Made by a program: the position numbers and the translations under genes | Notes under the pieces: model-generated | Seen by the model: the letters and a program-made list of their open reading frames with translations, nothing else | Databases searched by the model: none | What the model was told of the DNA's origin: nothing | In this document: positions 53,012 to 61,569 of the stretch, piece by piece | Layout of the letters: each line of letters starts with the position of its first letter | Position numbering within the stretch: the first letter of the stretch is position 1 | NCBI GenBank assembly: GCA_029448655.1 | Contig: JACCLO010000003.1 | Coordinates: 3,286,001-3,350,000, forward strand | Origin: Wolfiporia cocos | Taxonomy: Eukaryota; Basidiomycota; Agaricomycetes; Polyporales; Phaeolaceae | Length of the DNA stretch: 64,000 bases | Reading direction: 5' to 3'

Positions 53012-56000
53012 CGATCTGCATCGCCGGGGGTCGTGGTACGGCGGGGGAGCTGGTGGCGAGTCGTCGACATACTATTACTGTCCTATTTTCGAGTGTCGGG
53101 GTTGTCCTGACTCTCGTCTTGTGGTAGTCTTTTATCAGTTCCTTGGAGTGCTCCAAGTTCCCTTCGTCTTCCCATGAATTGTCGGCCGTGGCATAGCCCT
53201 TCCACTTGACGAAGTATTGATGCTTCTTTCCTTTCCATCTGTCAGCCAAGATGGCTTCGACTTCGTATTCTTCCTGTCCCTTGATGACATCAGGTGGCGG
53301 TTGTAAGTAATTGGGCCCATGCGCCCTTGTTTCCTTGAATGGTTTTAGTAAGGCGGCGTGGAATACCGGATGAACTTTCCAGCTCATTGGTAATTGCAGC
53401 CGGTATGTCGTGGGTCCCATCTTTTCTGTGATGGTGAAGGGTCCTTCCCTTTTTGGTGCTAGCTTGTTAGATTCGTAGGGGATAGTTAGGTTTTTTGCGT
53501 CGAGCCAGACCTTATCCCCTTTCTCAAGCTTCGGTAGTTCTCTGAGGAACCGCCCTGCCATTCTTTTCTGGGCTAGTTCATGCGCGATGAATGCCATCTT
53601 TTGCGCCTCTTTGATCTTCTTGATCCTGTCGACAGCTGCTGGGACGTTCCCTACTCGGTCATAGTCTGGGAATCCTCTCGGGATATATCCTAGAATTGTT
53701 TCAAGTGGCGCAGGTCGGTTTTCAGTTCGTCTGGTGTTGTGTGCGAATTCGACGTCAGGTAGTCGTTGTACCCATTGGAAAGGGTCGTTCATGCAATAGA
53801 TACGAAGGTATACTTCGATTTGTTGGTTCATCCTTTCCGTTTGTCCATCTGTCTGGGGGTGGTATGCTGTACTCATCGCTGACTCTGTCCCTTGCAGTCG
53901 GCATAACTCCTTGAAGAGCTTTGATGCGAACTGTGGTCCTCTGTCTGAAATGATTTTTCGGGGGATGCCGTACTGTGAATATATCTTTCGATGGAATATT
54001 TCTGCAGCCCCTTCGCTCGTGATTGTTTTGTCGCATGGGGTGAGAGAGATGGCCTTGGATAGGCCATGGTCGACAATCACCATCATGGAGTCATACTTTT
54101 CGACTCTTGGCAGGTCGGTGACAAAATCAACCGAGCATTGTGAGAAGGGGAGGGCGTCTTCTCGTGTCGGTATCGGCTGCAAAGGGGGTTTTAGCGGATT
54201 CCTATCAGGTTTCATCTGTTGACAGATTGCACAGCCCCGGACGTATTCCGCTATCATTGTTCCCATGTCGGGCCACCAAAAATGGGTCTTAACCTGTACT
54301 GTTGTACCCCAGATCCCAGGGTGTCCGGCCGGGATCGTGTCGTGGTATTTTGAGATGACGTCCCGTCGAAGGCCCTCGTCCCTTGGCACATACATTCTGC
54401 CCCTGTAGAGCAGTATCCCATCCGTTTGTTGCCATTCATCTGCGGTGGTTCTTGCGGGGAATTCGCCTGTGCCCCCTAGAGTGCGGATCGCCTGTTCCGC
54501 AGATTCATCTCGATCGTTGGCGTTCTTGATTCGATCAATGATCGGGATCTGGATTGCATGGACGACGAGTTCGTCTGGAATCATGGTGATTCCCTCGTTG
54601 TCCTTGTTGCTTTCATCCAGGTGGTACAACCTGGAAAGCGTGTCGGCCATGACTAATTTTCTTCCGTGGACGTGCTGTAATTTCAGGTCGAATTGCGAAA
54701 GGAATAGATGCCATCTCGCTTGTTGCCGATTTAGGCGCTGTGCGCTTCTCCAGTACGTCAGGTTCTGATGATCGCTTCGGATCAAGATCCGATGCGGTGC
54801 TCCTTCCAATAGGTGTCGCCACTCTTCTAATGCTCGGACTATTCCGAGTAGTTCGCGATCGTAGATCTCGTAGTTCCGTTCTGTTGATGTCAGGGATTGT
54901 GAGAGATATCCCACCGGCCGTTCGCGCCCTGTTTCATCTGTCTGTTTCAGTACTGCTCCTGTGGCGAACTGAGATGCGTCTGTTTCGAGGATGAACGGTT
55001 TCTCCTTGTCTGGTGTTCCCAGTGCGGGCGCCGTCGTGAATGCTTTCTTCATGAATTCAAATGCTTTCTGTTCTTTCTCCGTCCATTGGAACCCTGTCCC
55101 TGTGACCGTTTTTGTGAGGTCCACCAAGGGTCGGGCGTGCGTAGAGTAGTGATCGATAAATTTCCGATAGAAGATTGCAAATCCTAGGAAGGATCTGACT
55201 TCTTTGAGATTTCGGGGAGTCGGCCACTCTTTAATCCCATTGAGTTTTGCTGGGTCCATCTGGATATTTCCTGGGGTGATGACTAGTCCCAGAAATTCGA
55301 CTCTGTCGACACCGAAAGCGCATTTCTCGGGTTTCACAAAGAGGTGGTTATCCACCAATCTCTGAAGGATCCGCCGCTCCCGTTCCTTGTGTATTTTCTC
55401 GTTTTCTGAGAAAATGAGGATGTCGTCCATGTAAACAAGCACCCATCCTTCGAGGATTTCTTCTTTCAGGATTTCGTTCATCATTGCCTGAAAGGTCCCG
55501 GGTGCATTGCACAATCCGAAAAACATAACCGTGGGCTCGTACAACCCTCGGTTTGTTTTGAAAGCCACTTTCCATTCGTCTCCCTTTTTGATTCGCACGT
55601 TGTTGTATCCCGCTCTGAGGTCCATTTTTGTGAAGATCTTTGCTCCTTTTAGCTTTTCCAGGAGCTCTGTGATCAGTGGCAAGGGATAGACGTTCTTTAT
55701 CATCCCTTCATTCAGATATCGATAATCTTGACAGGGTCGTAGGCCGCTGTCTTTCTTTGGAACGAAAAAGAATGGTGACGCCATCGGGGATTTTGAAGGG
55801 ACTATGAATCCCTTGGCCAAGTTTTCTTTTAGGAATTCGTCCAACGCCTGTTGCTCTTTAGGCGAGAGTGCATAGACTTTGCAGTCTTTAGGCACGAAAT
55901 CGGGTTTTAACTCGATTGCGTGGTCCCATGGTCTCGACGGGGGGAATGCTGCTGCGGACTCCTTACTGAACACCTTGGCGAAGTCCAGTAGGTGTTTCGG

Positions 56001-57110
56001 GACCATCTTCTCAATCGTTCGTTCTGGTTCGGGGGTTTTTTGTGCGAATTCCTGGGATTTCGTCAGCGCTTTCCTGACAGCGTTGATGATTTGTATCTTT
56101 GTTCGGAACTTCTTTCGCGTCTCCCCTTTCTTTCCTATGATCCTAGGGTTATCTTTTGCGAAGCGTCGGATTGCTTCGTATTCTTCGGGAGTATAGAGCC
56201 GTTGCGCCGTTTCTTCTGGCTGGTCCATGGATCCGAACCCTTTCTCCCCTCGTTCCGTTTCATCTAGGTCTTCGACCTCTAAGATGTCGGGGGTGAGGTG
56301 TCGTTCGAAAATTATCTGGGCTATCCGCATGCCCGGAATAATTCTATGCGCTTTGTCTGAGTAGTTGAAGACGATGGCTCCGACGTCTCCTCGGTAGTCC
56401 GAGTCTATGATTCCGGCTTGTACTACCAATCCGTGTCTGAGGATATTGCCTGATCGTCCGGCCAGCCTTCCATACGATCCCTTCGGGATCTTCATTTTTA
56501 CTCCCGTGGAGACGAGTTTCCATCCTCCGGCGGGAATCTCGGTTTCTTCTGCGGCGTAAAGGTCATACCCTGCAGCTTCTTGGGTCCCCCTTGTTGGAAT
56601 TTTCCCTTCTGGGGCAACTACCATCTCCACCGTATCCATTCGGATCGTGGCTTCCTGTTTCTTTTCTTCTGCCCCTAGTATTGATCGTACATCGACTGTT
56701 TGATCCTTCAAGTCGATCGTGGGGTTTTCGTCCTTTAGCCATCCATACCCTAGAATCATATTTTCTGTTCCGATTGATCCTACTAGGAATCGGACTTTTC
56801 GCGTTTTCTGAGTCTTCGGATATCGTAGTAGTATGGTGGCTTCTCGGTCTATTCGCCCATCTTTGTTTTCTGTTCCGTCAACATTTTTGACGATGATCGG
56901 GTTCTTCAAGGGCTGCGTGGGCACCTTGTATTTTTCTACTACTCTGCTGTGGATCAGGTTCGACATTGCTCCTGAGTCGATTAGTGCATTGCACTTCACG
57001 GGTTTTGCCAACGTCATGATAACCGGGATGAAGAGGGATCGATTCTTCTCGAACGAGGTAATTACATGCGCTGCTTTCTCGGAGGGTAAGACCGTGGGCT
57101 TCCCTCCTAG
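52662..57110 (-). CDS. Family 1 Pol polyprotein: PR-dUTPase-RT-RNaseH-IN-chromodomain (copy B)
   Basis: Same domain order as copy A: protease ALIDSGA; dUTPase with [33 protein letters not shown] and [12 protein letters not shown] with VYMDDILIF; RNase[11 protein letters not shown]; integrase HDTIPAGHPG, CAIC and DDE residues in SVDFVTDLP, ISDRGPQF and AYHPQTDGQTERMNQ; chromodomain QYFVKWKGY. Entered by -1 frameshift at the Gag stop (57107-57109). One oddity is SFLGFAIFYRKF where A and C have [12 protein letters not shown], in the RT connection region. After the chromodomain the pol frame leaves the conserved extension because of an indel and runs on in a non-native frame, so the last 100 or so residues are probably spurious. 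Confidence 0.93.
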   Translation of the reverse strand, partial: LGGKPTVLPSEKAAHVITSFEKNRSLFIPVIMTLAKPVKCNALIDSGAMSNLIHSRVVEKYKVPTQPLKNPIIVKNVDGTENKDGRIDREATILLRYPKTQKTRKVRFLVGSIGTENMILGYGWLKDENPTIDLKDQTVDVRSILGAEEKKQEATIRMDTVEMVVAPEGKIPTRGTQEAAGYDLYAAEETEIPAGGWKLVSTGVKMKIPKGSYGRLAGRSGNILRHGLVVQAGIIDSDYRGDVGAIVFNYSDKAHRIIPGMRIAQIIFERHLTPDILEVEDLDETERGEKGFGSMDQPEETAQRLYTPEEYEAIRRFAKDNPRIIGKKGETRKKFRTKIQIINAVRKALTKSQEFAQKTPEPERTIEKMVPKHLLDFAKVFSKESAAAFPPSRPWDHAIELKPDFVPKDCKVYALSPKEQQALDEFLKENLAKGFIVPSKSPMASPFFFVPKKDSGLRPCQDYRYLNEGMIKNVYPLPLITELLEKLKGAKIFTKMDLRAGYNNVRIKKGDEWKVAFKTNRGLYEPTVMFFGLCNAPGTFQAMMNEILKEEILEGWVLVYMDDILIFSENEKIHKERERRILQRLVDNHLFVKPEKCAFGVDRVEFLGLVITPGNIQMDPAKLNGIKEWPTPRNLKEVRSFLGFAIFYRKFIDHYSTHARPLVDLTKTVTGTGFQWTEKEQKAFEFMKKAFTTAPALGTPDKEKPFILETDASQFATGAVLKQTDETGRERPVGYLSQSLTSTERNYEIYDRELLGIVRALEEWRHLLEGAPHRILIRSDHQNLTYWRSAQRLNRQQARWHLFLSQFDLKLQHVHGRKLVMADTLSRLYHLDESNKDNEGITMIPDELVVHAIQIPIIDRIKNANDRDESAEQAIRTLGGTGEFPARTTADEWQQTDGILLYRGRMYVPRDEGLRRDVISKYHDTIPAGHPGIWGTTVQVKTHFWWPDMGTMIAEYVRGCAICQQMKPDRNPLKPPLQPIPTREDALPFSQCSVDFVTDLPRVEKYDSMMVIVDHGLSKAISLTPCDKTITSEGAAEIFHRKIYSQYGIPRKIISDRGPQFASKLFKELCRLQGTESAMSTAYHPQTDGQTERMNQQIEVYLRIYCMNDPFQWVQRLPDVEFAHNTRRTENRPAPLETILGYIPRGFPDYDRVGNVPAAVDRIKKIKEAQKMAFIAHELAQKRMAGRFLRELPKLEKGDKVWLDAKNLTIPYESNKLAPKREGPFTITEKMGPTTYRLQLPMSWKVHPVFHAALLKPFKETRAHGPNYLQPPPDVIKGQEEYEVEAILADRWKGKKHQYFVKWKGYATADNSWEDEGNLEHSKELIKDYHKTRVRTTPTLENRTVIVCRRLATSSPAVPRPPAMQIVEKADREGRGTFCWPSRWLVGPLRHRAGSHPRLQLVPEHHRGPRPNGGADQSAERGTRATHRQTYRPIGRHYDGPTTTRAQRLRGSRARCSQPTRIHTATRPLFHPRRTTLSCKAV

Positions 57111-57116
57111 GCAAAA
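57081..57116 (-). promoter_or_regulatory. Programmed -1 frameshift signal, element B
   Basis: In element sense a TTTT run directly before GCC TAG lets the Phe tRNA re-pair in the -1 frame. GGAGGG begins 5 nt after the run and can pair with CCCTCC 15 nt later. The same signal occurs in A (about 4721-4756) and C (61534-61569). Confidence 0.6.
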
Positions 57117-58945
57117 TCCTGTTCTTCTACGAGCTGTGCTAGGAGCTCGGGGTTCTTGGCTTTCAGGGTCCTAATTGCTGTGACCGCTCTGTTAGCGGTG
57201 ATGTATTCAGTCTCTTCCTCAGAGACTTCTTCAATGCGAGCTTCTTGCTCGGCTTCTTCTTCTTCGGTCTTTCGAGTAGTCCGCCTAGGGCGGGCTGGCT
57301 TTCTTGACCTCTTCGGGCAGTCTCGCGACATATGCCCTGGCTGATGACAGGTGAAACATTTTCCCTTCTTGATGTGATCGTCCCTTTCCTGGGTGGTCAT
57401 TCGATCTACATCCATCGCATTTGGATCTTTCGGTGCGGTTGTCTGTGGAGCACTAGTGCGTCCGTTATTCTGGTTCGAGGCTTGCCAAGCCTTTTTCTTG
57501 ACAAACGGTTTATCCCGTTTCAAGAATATCTTGTATGTGTTTTCACAGTACGAGGCAGCGGACTGCCATTCATCAATGGTCGCTGGTAGCGGCCGGACGC
57601 CGATGATGTATCGGGTCATATGTTCGGGTAACCCTTTCTCGAAGAGGGTTATGAGCAACGCATTTCCGTCCGCGCTGTATCGATTGTATTGGGCCTTCCC
57701 GGCCAAGTTGTTGAACTCGGTGATATAATCATCGATGTCCTTCCTGTCCTGGGTTACGTCCAGGATTTTCTTCCGCGCCTTTTGTACCTCTTCAATGGCT
57801 CCAAAGGCTTTCTGGAAGTCTGCATCAAACTGTGCAAGACTAGGCGGGAAGAATCGTTTCGTCTGGGGGTTCGTATAAACCCGGTGATAATTTTGTTTCC
57901 ATTGGCCCGTTTTCCCCTTGTTCGAAATATAAGAGAGGATAAAGATCACTCTCTGAACGTCGTTCTGGAATGACGTTTCGTACATCGTAAACCAGGAATT
58001 GCACTGGTTTATGAAGTTCTGCATGTCGGATCGTTCCCCATCGAATACGTCTGGGGGATTGATCTTTATCATCGGAGGTCGGTAATACGGGTTCGGCGCC
58101 GGAGGTTGGGGCTGCGGCGCATTCGGTGGTGGAGGCCCTCCTCCTCCCGGGTATCCTCCACCCGGGTTTCCTGGATTTCCTCCGGGGTTCCCTGGGTTTC
58201 CTCCTCCAGGGTTTCCTCCTCCGGGGTTCGCGGGGGTTCCTCCTCCGAGTCCTCCAGGAGGGGGGGTATTCCCTCCTCCGAGTCCGAAGTTCCCTCCCAG
58301 TCCTCCTCCGCTTGTATCTGCGGAGGTTCGTCCAAATAGGCCTGAAGGCCATGTTCCTGGGTTTGCCGTTCCCATTCCTCCGCTTGGGCTAGTCCAAGAC
58401 GGATTTCCTCCGCTACCCATTCCGGGTGCGTTCTGTGGGGGGCTTCCAAAGAGGTTTGCTCCTCCAGCCATAGACCCAATCCCACTCTGCGCAAAAGCAG
58501 ATATGAATCCTGGAGGGTCCTGTCCTCCAGTCTGGCTGTTATCTGTTCCTGTAATGTTTCCAGGATTTCTCCCATCATCTCCGATGCGCTCAATTCCTGC
58601 CATTCCTGTGGCGCCCGAAGGCTGATTCGTATTTCCATCGGCATCGGAGGTTCTGTTGATGGTTCCGGTTTCGTTTTCGGTCAACGTCACGGTTGACATC
58701 GGAGGGATTTCTCCGAATCGTTCGAACGCTTCACGCGTTATTTCCCAAGCGGTCGTTCCTGCGGAGGGGTATACTTGTACCCACTTCGATGCCCTATCTT
58801 CTCTGGGGATGACAACAATTCCTCCGCGGTTACGGAAGGCTCCAATGGTGTCAGTCCACTCGTATTGGTTGAGTCTGTAGACTCCCTGAATGTCCTCGGG
58901 CAAGAGTTCAATCAGTCGTGCTGGGAATTCTGGTCCAAATATCAT
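57107..58945 (-). CDS. Family 1 Gag (copy B, 612 aa)
   Basis: Structural protein forming the particle. Starts [20 protein letters not shown]. Residues about 60-200 are Ser/Thr/Gly-rich, then a Gly/Pro/Asn tract of NPGG repeats (about 220-280) whose length differs between copies A, B and C. The capsid domain spans about 290-480 ([53 protein letters not shown]), followed by one CCHC knuckle [14 protein letters not shown], a basic tract and an acidic C-terminus ending EEQDFA. The last codons GAT TTT GCC TAG form the frameshift site into pol. Start chosen by identity with copies A and C. Confidence 0.94.
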   Translation of the reverse strand: MIFGPEFPARLIELLPEDIQGVYRLNQYEWTDTIGAFRNRGGIVVIPREDRASKWVQVYPSAGTTAWEITREAFERFGEIPPMSTVTLTENETGTINRTSDADGNTNQPSGATGMAGIERIGDDGRNPGNITGTDNSQTGGQDPPGFISAFAQSGIGSMAGGANLFGSPPQNAPGMGSGGNPSWTSPSGGMGTANPGTWPSGLFGRTSADTSGGGLGGNFGLGGGNTPPPGGLGGGTPANPGGGNPGGGNPGNPGGNPGNPGGGYPGGGGPPPPNAPQPQPPAPNPYYRPPMIKINPPDVFDGERSDMQNFINQCNSWFTMYETSFQNDVQRVIFILSYISNKGKTGQWKQNYHRVYTNPQTKRFFPPSLAQFDADFQKAFGAIEEVQKARKKILDVTQDRKDIDDYITEFNNLAGKAQYNRYSADGNALLITLFEKGLPEHMTRYIIGVRPLPATIDEWQSAASYCENTYKIFLKRDKPFVKKKAWQASNQNNGRTSAPQTTAPKDPNAMDVDRMTTQERDDHIKKGKCFTCHQPGHMSRDCPKRSRKPARPRRTTRKTEEEEAEQEARIEEVSEEETEYITANRAVTAIRTLKAKNPELLAQLVEEQDFA

Positions 58946-58979
58946 GTGCCCTTACACCGTGGTTGGTGAGGGTGTGATA

Positions 58980-58990
58980 AGCTCGACCTT
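58980..58990 (-). other. Self-priming primer-binding site of element B
   Basis: Element sense AAGGTCGAGCT, one base from the 5' LTR, perfectly complementary (11/11) to the transcript segment at 59316-59326 in the same LTR. No TGG start for tRNA priming. Confidence 0.78.
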
Positions 58991-58991
58991 C

Positions 58992-59700
58992 TGTTACGGG
59001 TCGAATACCCGTTCATATATTCGAGTCGCGAATATAGATCGTTCTTCTGCACGTAGGCACGCTGCCGTATGCAAGGCAAATACTCGTTAGATGCCTTCGG
59101 GTCCTAAGTGAAGTCCTTAGGAGATCGGTTAATATCCAATGCGCGTTAGAGGATATAATCTGTTCAAGTGCGAGTCGAATAGAATATAAGACTCGCCTAA
59201 GTCTGAGAAGTCAGTGTGCACTTCGAGGACTTAGTCGTTCGATTGCTCGAGTGTGAAATACTGAGCGTAGTTTCCTACGTTTGAGAACGAGTATAAGACT
59301 TCTTGTTTATACAACAAGGTCGAGCTGAAGAGCCTCAACAGTAAGTACATGAGTTTATATACTACGTTAGGTTTCAGGGGTCAAGTCCGTCCCAGATGTC
59401 ACCGATACTATCTACGCTATAGTCCCAAACGTCTGATAAGTATGGAATGATATATCTGAGACGATAGATAGGAATGATGGCGGTTGAACGCCATCTGTCA
59501 GCTAATAAACGATGGACATGAAACGGTGGCAGGGTTGGATCTGCCAAAGATGAAACGAGCCCTATTGACGAGTACAACTGGGGATGCGCCCAGTAGAGTC
59601 ACGAGTAGCCAGGGCAGTTGGTTGTGCAACAAGTCCCTGTATCGTATTCACCCAGTGGTGAGTTATGCCAGCGTTCGAAAAATTCAAAATAACCGTAACA
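58992..59700 (-). repeat. 5' LTR of element B
   Basis: 709 bp; it abuts the resumed gag of element C because C was hit at its gag start codon. Confidence 0.95.
59326..59361 (-). promoter_or_regulatory. Core promoter of element B (TATA box and inferred transcript start)
   Basis: TATATAAA in element sense at 59354-59361; the primer-complementary segment starts at 59326, 28-35 nt downstream. Confidence 0.65.
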
Positions 59701-59701
59701 T

Positions 59702-61543
59702 ATGATATTTGGACCAGAATTCCCAGCACGACTGATTGAACTCTTGCCCGAGGACATTCAGGGAGTCTACAGACTCAACCGATACGAGTGGACTGACACC
59801 ATTGGAGCCTTCCATAACCATGGAGGAATTGTTGTCATTCCAAGAGAAGATAGGGCATCGAAGTGGGTACAAGTATACCCCTCCGCAGGAACGACCGCTT
59901 GGGAAATAACGCGTGAAGCGTTCGAACGATTCGGAGAAATCCCTCCGATGTCAACCGCGACGTTGACCGAAACCGAAACCATCAACAGAACCTCCGATGC
60001 CGATGGAAATACGAATCAGCCTTCGGGCGCCACAGGAATGGCAGGAATTGAGCGCATCGGAGATGATGGGAGAAATCCTGGAAACTTTACAGGAACAGAT
60101 AACAGCCAGACCAGAGGACAGGACCCTCCAGGATTTATATCTGCTTTTGCGCAGAGTGGGATTGGGTCTATGGCTGGAGGAACAAACCTCTTTGGAAACC
60201 CCCCACAGAATGCACCCAGAATGGGTAGCGGAGGAGATCCGTCTTGGACTAGCCCAAGCGGAGGAATGGGAACAACAAACCCAGGAACATGGCCTTCAGG
60301 CCTATTTGGACGAACCGCCGCAAGTACAAGTGGAGGAGGACTGGGAGGAAACTTCGGACTCGGAGGAGGGAATACCCCCCCTCCTGGAGGACTCGGAGGA
60401 GGAACCCCCGCGAACCCCGGAGGAGGAAACCCTGGAGGGAACCCAGGGAACCCCGGAGGAAACCCAGGAAACCCGGGTGGAGGATACCCGGGAGGAGGAG
60501 GACCCCCAGGAGGGCCTCCACCACCGAATGCGCCGCAGCCTCAACCTCCGGCGCCGAACCCGTACTACCGACCCCCGATGATAAAGATCAACCCCCCCGA
60601 TGTGTTCGATGGGGAACGATCAGATATGCAGAACTTCATAAACCAATGCAATTCCTGGTTTACGATGTACGAAACGTCATTCCAGAACGACGTTCAGAGA
60701 GTGATCTTTATCCTCTCTTATATTTCGAACAAGGGGAAAACGGGCCAATGGAAACAGAATTACCACCGGGTCTACACGAACCCACAGACGAAACGATTCT
60801 TCCCGCCTAGTCTTGCACAATTTGATGCAGACTTCCAAAAAGCCTTCAGAGCCATCGAAGAAGTACAGAAGGCGCGGAAGAAGATCCTGGACGTAACCCA
60901 GGACAGAAAAGACATCGATGATTATATCACCGAGTTTAACAACTTGGCCGGGAAGGCCCAGTACGATCGATACAGCGCGGACGGAAACGCGTTGCTCATA
61001 ACCCTCTTCGAGAAAGGGTTACCCGAACATACGACCCGATACATCATCGGTGTTCGACCGCTACCAGCAACCGTCGACGAGTGGCAGTCTGCTGCCTCAT
61101 ACTACGAAAACACATACAAGATATTCTTGAAACGTGATAAACCGTTTGTCAAGAAAAAGGCTTGGCAAGCCTCGAACCAGAACGGCGGACGCACTAGTGC
61201 TCCGCAGACACCCACACCAAAAGATCCGAACGCGATGGATGTAGATCGAATGACCACCCAAGAAAGGGATGATCATATCAAGAAGGGCAAATGTTTCACT
61301 TGCCATCAACCGGGGCATATGTCGCGAGACTGTCCAAAGAAACCGAGGAAGGCAGCACGTCCCAGGCGGACTACTCGGAAAACCGAAGAAGAAGAAGCCG
61401 AGCAGGAAGCTCGCATCGAAGAAGTCTCTGAGGAAGAGACCGAGTACATCACCGTGAATAGAGCGGTCACAGCAATTAGGGCCCTGAAAGCCAAGAACCC
61501 CGAGCTCCTAGCACAGCTCGTAGAAGAACAGGATTTTGCCTAG
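59702..61543 (+). CDS. Family 1 Gag (copy C, 613 aa), cut off from its promoter by element B
   Basis: Same protein as in copy [21 protein letters not shown] start, Gly/Pro/Asn NPGG tract, capsid domain, CCHC knuckle [14 protein letters not shown] and EEQDFA end. The ATG lies inside the TATGA target duplication created by B, so the coding sequence is complete but its LTR, primer site and leader are 8.4 kb upstream beyond B. Small differences from B include [13 protein letters not shown] and a shorter repeat tract. Ends with the same TTTT GCC TAG shift site. Confidence 0.93.
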   Translation: MIFGPEFPARLIELLPEDIQGVYRLNRYEWTDTIGAFHNHGGIVVIPREDRASKWVQVYPSAGTTAWEITREAFERFGEIPPMSTATLTETETINRTSDADGNTNQPSGATGMAGIERIGDDGRNPGNFTGTDNSQTRGQDPPGFISAFAQSGIGSMAGGTNLFGNPPQNAPRMGSGGDPSWTSPSGGMGTTNPGTWPSGLFGRTAASTSGGGLGGNFGLGGGNTPPPGGLGGGTPANPGGGNPGGNPGNPGGNPGNPGGGYPGGGGPPGGPPPPNAPQPQPPAPNPYYRPPMIKINPPDVFDGERSDMQNFINQCNSWFTMYETSFQNDVQRVIFILSYISNKGKTGQWKQNYHRVYTNPQTKRFFPPSLAQFDADFQKAFRAIEEVQKARKKILDVTQDRKDIDDYITEFNNLAGKAQYDRYSADGNALLITLFEKGLPEHTTRYIIGVRPLPATVDEWQSAASYYENTYKIFLKRDKPFVKKKAWQASNQNGGRTSAPQTPTPKDPNAMDVDRMTTQERDDHIKKGKCFTCHQPGHMSRDCPKKPRKAARPRRTTRKTEEEEAEQEARIEEVSEEETEYITVNRAVTAIRALKAKNPELLAQLVEEQDFA

Positions 61544-61569
61544 GAGGGAAGCCCACGGTCTTACCCTCC
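61534..61569 (+). promoter_or_regulatory. Programmed -1 frameshift signal, element C
   Basis: TTTT at 61534-61537, GCC then TAG, stem halves GGAGGG (61543-61548) and CCCTCC (61564-61569) with a 15-nt loop. The pol frame is open from here. Confidence 0.6.

Larger units (their letters stand above)
51310..59700 (-). mobile_element. Family 1 Ty3/gypsy element B, complete, inserted in element C
   Basis: 8391 bp, minus strand. LTRs of 709 bp at 51310-52018 (3') and 58992-59700 (5'), and a 5-bp duplication TATGA (51305-51309 and 59701-59705). The LTRs differ at only four positions that I can see, all CpG versus TpG/CpA. Gag and Pol are open, all catalytic residues looked for are present, and primer site, polypurine tract and frameshift site are intact, so it is young. 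The post-chromodomain extension is out of frame with pol, because about 60 bp present in A are missing. Confidence 0.96.

Noticed and set aside
58992..61543. B and C as head-to-head halves of one autointegrated or palindromic element sharing an LTR
   Set aside because: The TATGA duplication on both sides of B, and the matching leader of C at 51260-51309, show a simple nested insertion.
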